A stretch of 64,000 nt of DNA from an uncultured Granulosicoccaceae bacterium (GTDB lineage Bacteria; Pseudomonadota; Gammaproteobacteria; Granulosicoccales; Granulosicoccaceae). The stretch spans positions 1 to 64,000 of the forward strand of contig CALAJN010000005.1 in the NCBI GenBank assembly GCA_937922675.1, read 5' to 3'. The notes below the pieces were generated by a model. That model ran no database searches. It was not told the origin of the DNA and saw only the letters and a list, made by a program, of their open reading frames with translations. Every line of letters begins with the position of its first letter. Positions within the stretch are counted from its first letter, which is position 1. Below, one piece after another: positions 59,608 through 64,000 of the stretch. Both the position numbers and the translations under genes were made by a program.

Positions 59608-60789
59608 ATGACACATGATGTTTACATTCTGAGCGCTGTACGCACGGCTATCGGGTCATTCGGTGGATCACTTGCCGGCACAGCGCCGACAGAGCTCGCA
59701 ACCGAAGTCAGTAAAGCGGCCATCGAACGTGCAGGTATCTCCGCTGATGCCATCGGACAGACTGTCTTTGGGAATGTCATCCATACCGAACCCAAAGACA
59801 TGTATCTCTCCCGAGTGGCAGCACTATCCGCCGGGATCAGTGAAAGTGCCCCGGCCTTGACGCTTAACCGCTTGTGCGGCAGCGGCTTGCAGGCGGTCGC
59901 GACGGCGCATGACGCCATCAAGCTCGGGCACGCCGAGACGACTCTTGCAGGCGGCGCAGAGAGCATGAGCCGCGCCGGTCATTTGCTCACATCAGCGCGC
60001 TTTGGGCAGAAGATGGGTGACACAACCGCTACCGACATGATGACCGGCGCACTGACTGATCCCTTCGGCAATGGTCACATGGGTATCACTGCCGAAAATA
60101 TTGCGGCAGATCTCGGTATCTCTCGCGACACCCAGGACGCGGCAGCGCTTGCCTCGCATCAACGCGCGCAAGCAGCCATCGAAGGCGGCTATTTCAAAGA
60201 GCAGATTCTGCCCCTGGAGGTTCGGCAAGGACGCAAGACGGTGACCTTTGATACCGATGAGCACTTTCGTAGCGATGCCGTGATCGACGACTTTGCCAGG
60301 CTGCGTCCGGCGTTTCAAAAGGACGGTAGCGTCACCGCCGGCAACGCATCAGGCATCAACGATGGTGCAGCCGCCCTGGTGCTGACCTCGGGTGAAAAAG
60401 TCGAACAGGACGGTCTTGAACCCATGGGCAGGATTGTCGCTTACGGGTTAGGTGGAGTCGCCCCTCGAGTGATGGGACTCGGGCCGGTGCCAGCGGTCAA
60501 ACAAGCTCTGGCCCGCGCAGAGCTCAGTGTCGACGACCTCGATGTCATTGAGTCCAACGAAGCATTCGCCGCACAAGCTTGCGCTGTGACACAGCAGCTG
60601 GGTCTTGATCCTGCCAAGGTCAATCCCAACGGCGGCGCGATTGCACTGGGCCATCCGGTTGGCGCATCTGGCGCCATCATCCTGACCAAGCTGCTGTTTG
60701 AATTGCAACGCACTGGTGGCACCTACGGTCTGGCTACAATGTGTATCGGAGGAGGTCAAGGTATCGCAGTCGTTGTGCAAACTGTTTGA
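59608..60789 (+). CDS. acetyl-CoA acetyltransferase / thiolase
   Basis: A 393-residue thiolase that condenses or splits 3-oxoacyl-CoA. I use ATG at 59608, which has AAGGTGA just upstream, over the GTG at 59581. Residues seen are nucleophile Cys90 (NRLCGSGLQAVA), His349 (IALGHPVGASG) and Cys379 (ATMCIGGGQG), so the active site is complete. The sequence belongs to the biosynthetic/degradative thiolase II group. It ends the flavoprotein-SDR-thiolase run. Confidence 0.93.
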   Translation: MTHDVYILSAVRTAIGSFGGSLAGTAPTELATEVSKAAIERAGISADAIGQTVFGNVIHTEPKDMYLSRVAALSAGISESAPALTLNRLCGSGLQAVATAHDAIKLGHAETTLAGGAESMSRAGHLLTSARFGQKMGDTTATDMMTGALTDPFGNGHMGITAENIAADLGISRDTQDAAALASHQRAQAAIEGGYFKEQILPLEVRQGRKTVTFDTDEHFRSDAVIDDFARLRPAFQKDGSVTAGNASGINDGAAALVLTSGEKVEQDGLEPMGRIVAYGLGGVAPRVMGLGPVPAVKQALARAELSVDDLDVIESNEAFAAQACAVTQQLGLDPAKVNPNGGAIALGHPVGASGAIILTKLLFELQRTGGTYGLATMCIGGGQGIAVVVQTV

Positions 60790-60914
60790 GCACCTGTCGG
60801 TAGGTACTGATGCAACACGGTCAATAGTTCGTGTACAACAATTGACAGATCGAGAGGGATTTCCTCGCTAGACTTGACCAACTCGCCAGCGGCGTCGCCA
60901 TCGTTACGTAAAGG

Positions 60915-62180
60915 ATGCTTCCCAAGAGCATGCACTCGCCCACTCTCGACAGAATTCGCAATGGGCGCAGGCTCGCTGGCGACAGGTCCGGACTGTATGT
61001 GCGCGGGCTGTCGCTCGTGCTTGGCGGGATACTCGTTGGCTGCTCGTCGGATACCTCGGATAAAGCCGAGTTGGTTGATGGTGTATTTGGCAGTAATGCA
61101 ACCCCGGTACTATTGTCACGTCCTGTGTCGGCCAGCCGAGTGCTTGAGTTCAGTTACCGCATGGACGCCGTGCAAGGTGGCAGGACAAAGGCTACTGCGC
61201 TGCTGTTTGAGCCACGTGGCGTAGCACCCGAGCGTGGACATCCGCTGGTTGTCTGGGCGCACGGTACAACAGGCATTGCCAATGCCTGCGCGCCAAGCGC
61301 CAACCCTACTCGCTTCTTGAGCCTTGCAGCCATTGATCAACTCCTGGCCGCGGGCTACGCGGTGCTGGCGCCAGACTATGAGGGCTTTGGAACCGACTCC
61401 ATTCATCCCTACTACCTCCGAGACAGCCACGCAAACGCGGTCATCGAGGCGCTGCCCGCAGCGCATGCCGTCGCCACCAGAGATCTGAGCAAGGACTGGG
61501 CTATCGTCGGTCATTCGCAAGGCGGGCATGTCGCGCTCGCGACCGCGCGCGCAATGCAGGACCCGACCTACCCCTTGGCCGCCGTCGTGGCCCTGGCTCC
61601 CGGCACCGATGCCCGGGCAGTCAGCGATGCGCAGTTTGACGCCATTGACGCGGCGCTAGTGGCCGGTGAGGATCAGATCGCTGCCGAGCGCGTTCTCTAC
61701 CTCAATGTGTATGGCGCATTTGTGGCAGAGGCAGCTGCACTGGTCGTACCCGATTTTGCTCCCGAAAACGTGTTCGGTGGCACAGTGGCGTCGCTGATCC
61801 ACATCGCCAGTGAAGAGGATACTTGCGGCTCCTACTCCGCAGCCGTAACAGACGCGCTCGGCACGCATATTTCCAATGGCGGCAGTCCGGCAACGTTTGA
61901 TGGCGTGCGTCGCGATTGGTACAACGCAGACGGCCTCGCTGAGCACTTGCAATACGAGCGGCTTGAGGACGAGGCGCAACAATCGCCACTGCTGATCGTC
62001 CAGGGCGACGCTGATCGCCAGATACCGGTGGCCGCGACCGAGAATTTCGTTGACAGCCAGATCGCACTGGGCACCGATGTGACCTATCACCTCATCGTTG
62101 GAGGTCGTCACAGAGACCCTCTCAGTAGTGAGTTCGAGCACACACTAACGTGGCTTGAGACGCACTTTCCACCGCGCTGA
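60915..62180 (+). CDS. secreted lipoprotein lipase / alpha-beta hydrolase
   Basis: A 421-residue protein with a long basic N-terminal leader, then GLSLVLGGILVGC with lipobox Cys43. A start at codon 6 (60930) is possible. The alpha/beta-hydrolase domain resembles the secretory lipase (LIP) family: VVWAHGTTGIANACAPS, LAPDYEGFGTD, nucleophile Ser201 in VGHSQGGHVA, the acid in VQGDADRQIP, and His in GGRHRDPLSSEF. Length is usual for the family. The enzyme likely acts on lipids or esters at the outer membrane. A TTGACA at 60842-60847 may be its -35 element, but no good -10 follows at the normal distance. Confidence 0.85.
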   Translation: MLPKSMHSPTLDRIRNGRRLAGDRSGLYVRGLSLVLGGILVGCSSDTSDKAELVDGVFGSNATPVLLSRPVSASRVLEFSYRMDAVQGGRTKATALLFEPRGVAPERGHPLVVWAHGTTGIANACAPSANPTRFLSLAAIDQLLAAGYAVLAPDYEGFGTDSIHPYYLRDSHANAVIEALPAAHAVATRDLSKDWAIVGHSQGGHVALATARAMQDPTYPLAAVVALAPGTDARAVSDAQFDAIDAALVAGEDQIAAERVLYLNVYGAFVAEAAALVVPDFAPENVFGGTVASLIHIASEEDTCGSYSAAVTDALGTHISNGGSPATFDGVRRDWYNADGLAEHLQYERLEDEAQQSPLLIVQGDADRQIPVAATENFVDSQIALGTDVTYHLIVGGRHRDPLSSEFEHTLTWLETHFPPR

Positions 62181-62279
62181 CGCTCATACAACAGGCGCTG
62201 CGCCACAGCCTGGGTTGCGCAGGCTCAAGAGCGCCGACCGGCAGCCGATCTACCGGTATTGATATCGAGTGATACCTGG

Positions 62280-63191
62280 ATGGCAATACCAAATCTGGAT
62301 CTGCGCAGCAGACTCGCGACCCCTGCCGACGAGATCGTGTACAACGCGTTGGGCATGCCCTTCGCGCAGGCTGCTTCGGTATCCACGGTTGGTCTTGCAC
62401 TGGTGCGGGCAGATGCCTGTGTCATCTGGGCCAACGCGGCCTTCGCCGGACTGACGAGTCTTGCCGGCTCGCCCGTAGGAGTGCAGCTTGACCAGGCGTT
62501 GGACGTACAGTTCAGGCTCGCTCGAGACGAGGCGCGCGATGCCTTCTCAGCTTCGCGGGGCAGCACGCTTGAATTACACTCCAGCCGGACGGCGCCGGTG
62601 ATGTTGCACATCGCAGGCCTGGACCGCGATCAGCGAGTTGTCGTGGCTGTATCGGCCGCGGGCGAGTTGATGAGCGCACCGCTCACCCCGCAAGGGGCGG
62701 CCATGATCAATCCACTCACGCGGCTGGGCACCAAAAGCCAGCTGGTGGCACAGCTCGACGCCTGGGCAGGTGAAACAGGTCTTTTGCTGATGAGAATCGA
62801 TCTTGACGGGTTTAGCGAGATCAATGAATCACTCGGGCGCACAGAAGGTGATCGCTTGCTGCAACTGGTAGCCGATCGGCTGAATCGCCTGTCGCGCTCC
62901 GGTGATGCCGTCTTTCACGTGGATGGGGATGAGTTTGTGGTCCTGCAACCCTCAGAGGAGCCCGGCATTGCCTCAGCGAGTGCCATAGCCGAGCGCTTGA
63001 CCGCGATTTTCGATCGCCCGTTTCGGATGGATGATCGTCTGGTCGAGATAGGTGCGAGTGTGGGTGTTGCGCTTGTTCAGGCGGCCGACGGCGATGGAGC
63101 AAAAGACATGCTTCACAAGACCGAACTGGCGGTTCGCGAAGCCAAGCGCGCGGGCGGACAGACCTGGCGAGTGTTCAGCGAGGATTCCTGA
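62280..63191 (+). CDS. PAS-like plus degenerate GGDEF domain protein
   Basis: A 303-residue cytosolic protein. The N-terminal about 130 residues look like a PAS sensor (VGLALVRADACVIWANAAFAGL). The C-terminal half is GGDEF-like: LMRIDLDGFSEINESLGRTE, then RSGD, five residues, and DGDEFVVL where the active loop GGDEF is expected. RSGD is in the right place for the RxxD inhibitory site. The first Gly of the loop is Asp and the usual Arg before it is absent, so cyclase activity is doubtful and a c-di-GMP-binding role is possible. The ATG at 62280 is used; a TTG at 62259 is the longer option. Confidence 0.82.
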   Translation: MAIPNLDLRSRLATPADEIVYNALGMPFAQAASVSTVGLALVRADACVIWANAAFAGLTSLAGSPVGVQLDQALDVQFRLARDEARDAFSASRGSTLELHSSRTAPVMLHIAGLDRDQRVVVAVSAAGELMSAPLTPQGAAMINPLTRLGTKSQLVAQLDAWAGETGLLLMRIDLDGFSEINESLGRTEGDRLLQLVADRLNRLSRSGDAVFHVDGDEFVVLQPSEEPGIASASAIAERLTAIFDRPFRMDDRLVEIGASVGVALVQAADGDGAKDMLHKTELAVREAKRAGGQTWRVFSEDS

Positions 63192-63280
63192 CGAACGCGC
63201 GGTGAAGGAGTGATCAAACACGGCAAGGACGCCGAATATTCAGCGAAAAATTCGACCTGAACGACCTCGAATTGACCGCA

Positions 63281-63302
63281 TTTGTGCCACTTGCGGCACA
63301 AA
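63281..63302. promoter_or_regulatory. perfect inverted repeat upstream of the sugar-binding protein gene
   Basis: TTTGTGCC (63281-63288) and GGCACAAA (63295-63302) surround a 6-base spacer. It lies 90 bases after the GGDEF gene and 168 bases before the binding-protein start. It has no T-run, so an operator is more likely than a terminator. Confidence 0.45.
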
Positions 63303-63364
63303 CCCCACTGATACCTGAACGTATCTGCGCAATTGAGTATCATTCTTCCGAATTCGAACAATTT

Positions 63365-63425
63365 AGTACAGAAAATAACCATCTCTGTACTGTTCGGACA
63401 TATGTGAATATCCTACTGTACTGTT
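63365..63425. promoter_or_regulatory. three phased CTGTACT half-sites upstream of the binding-protein gene
   Basis: AGTACAGA (63365-63372) and TCTGTACT (63384-63391) form a perfect inverted repeat with an 11-base spacer. A third copy lies at 63416-63425; CTGTACTGTT is repeated exactly at 63385-63394 and 63416-63425. Centre spacings are about 20 and 31 bases, near two and three helical turns. This suggests cooperative binding of a sugar-responsive regulator just before the start at 63471. Confidence 0.55.
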
Positions 63426-63470
63426 GTTGCCCAGCAGCAACAATTCACTGCATCGGAGGAATCCCCACAG

Positions 63471-64000
63471 ATGAAGTACTTCAAGAAGGCGGCGCTTGCC
63501 GCTGCTACCGGCGCTATTCTGGCTGCCGGGGCCGCTCAGGCCGAAACCGTGACCATCGCAACCGTCAACAACGGTGACATGGTCCGCATGCAGAAGTTGA
63601 CCGACGACTTCACCAGCAAGAACCCTGGCATCGAACTCGAGTGGGTAACACTTGAAGAGAACGCGTTGCGCCAGCAGGTCACCACCGACATCGCCACCAA
63701 GGGTGGGCAGTTCGACGTGATGACAATCGGTACCTACGAAGTGCCAATCTGGGCTCAGCAAGGGTGGCTCGTGCCACTTGACGATCTCGGCGCAGATTAC
63801 GACATCGACGACATCCTGCCCGCTATCCGCGGCGGTTTGTCTGTTGACGGCAGCCTGTACGCAGCACCGTTCTACGGTGAGTCCTCCATGGTCATGTACC
63901 GCACAGACCTGATGGAAGCGGCTGGCATGGAAATGCCGGAAGCCCCTACCTGGGACTTTATCGCTGACGCCGCTCGTGCCATGACCGACAAGGACAACGA
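63471..64000 (+). CDS. ABC transporter sugar/polyol-binding protein, 5' part
   Basis: The frame begins with ATG at 63471 after a strong GGAGGA (63455-63460) and runs off the window, giving the first 176 residues. A signal peptide (KAALAAATGAILAAGAAQAE) is followed by a family 1 extracellular binding protein: TVNNGDMVRMQKLTDDF, FDVMTIGTYEVPIWAQQGW, and YAAPFYGESSMVMYRTDLM. The sequence style resembles sorbitol/mannitol binding proteins (SmoE). The permeases and ATPase should lie to the right. Confidence 0.88.
   Translation, partial: MKYFKKAALAAATGAILAAGAAQAETVTIATVNNGDMVRMQKLTDDFTSKNPGIELEWVTLEENALRQQVTTDIATKGGQFDVMTIGTYEVPIWAQQGWLVPLDDLGADYDIDDILPAIRGGLSVDGSLYAAPFYGESSMVMYRTDLMEAAGMEMPEAPTWDFIADAARAMTDKDN

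Noticed and set aside
60842-60870. TTGACA as promoter of the lipase gene
   Set aside because: The -35 hexamer is perfect, but no acceptable -10 lies 16-18 bases downstream, so I did not list it as a promoter.

Overview
The window is GC-rich, densely coded chromosomal DNA from a proteobacterium, most likely a marine-type gammaproteobacterium. Pointers are a class II dihydroorotase, a DUF2058/YaiL protein, an E. coli-like MntR with a near-canonical MntR box, a periplasmic chalcone-isomerase-like protein, a TRAP transporter, and a thrombospondin-type-3 repeat protein with a C-terminal sorting tag. The genus cannot be fixed from sequence alone. I see no rRNA, tRNA or CRISPR array. Most reading frames antisense to the genes are GC shadows.

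Layout. 1-1042: one end of a decayed IS30-family element, then an orphan AT-richer gene (1060-1884) and a 377-base stretch with no clear gene. 2262-4921: divergent M20 amidohydrolase and PLP-dependent aromatic amino acid decarboxylase. 4955-7207 (minus): overlapping mntR-pyrC-pyrE. 7218-10912 (plus): Mn/Fe ABC transporter behind a promoter carrying an MntR box. 11589-17703 (minus): HpaI-type aldolase, TRAP transporter and short-chain dehydrogenase, which look like a sugar-acid or hydroxy-acid cassette, then glyA.

17829-35641 (plus): fourteen tightly packed or overlapping genes. First comes an uncharacterised module of two circularly permuted ATP-grasp/Alpha-E fusions and two transglutaminases, the second fused to DUF2126. 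It runs by overlap into a complete urease set (ureDABCEFG), which runs by overlap into a polar amino acid ABC transporter. The arrangement suggests co-expression and a shared role in nitrogen or peptide-amide metabolism. This is the best candidate for an undescribed system here.

35705-44450 (minus): a 1178-residue calcium-repeat surface protein, DUF2058, a membrane sulfatase/phosphoglycerol transferase, an FkbM methyltransferase, and an ABC-2 exporter. 44652-45722: lipoprotein. 45769-48746 (minus): GbsR/MarR regulator with a cydAB (cyanide-insensitive type) oxidase. 48931-56234: pccB-pccA-methylmalonyl-CoA mutase, divergent from a ScfR/RamB-type regulator across a perfect palindrome. 56360-60789: dimethylglycine-dehydrogenase-like demethylase, SDR and thiolase. 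60915-63191: lipoprotein lipase and a degenerate GGDEF protein. 63471-end: start of a polyol/sugar ABC binding protein with an operator-like repeat array upstream.
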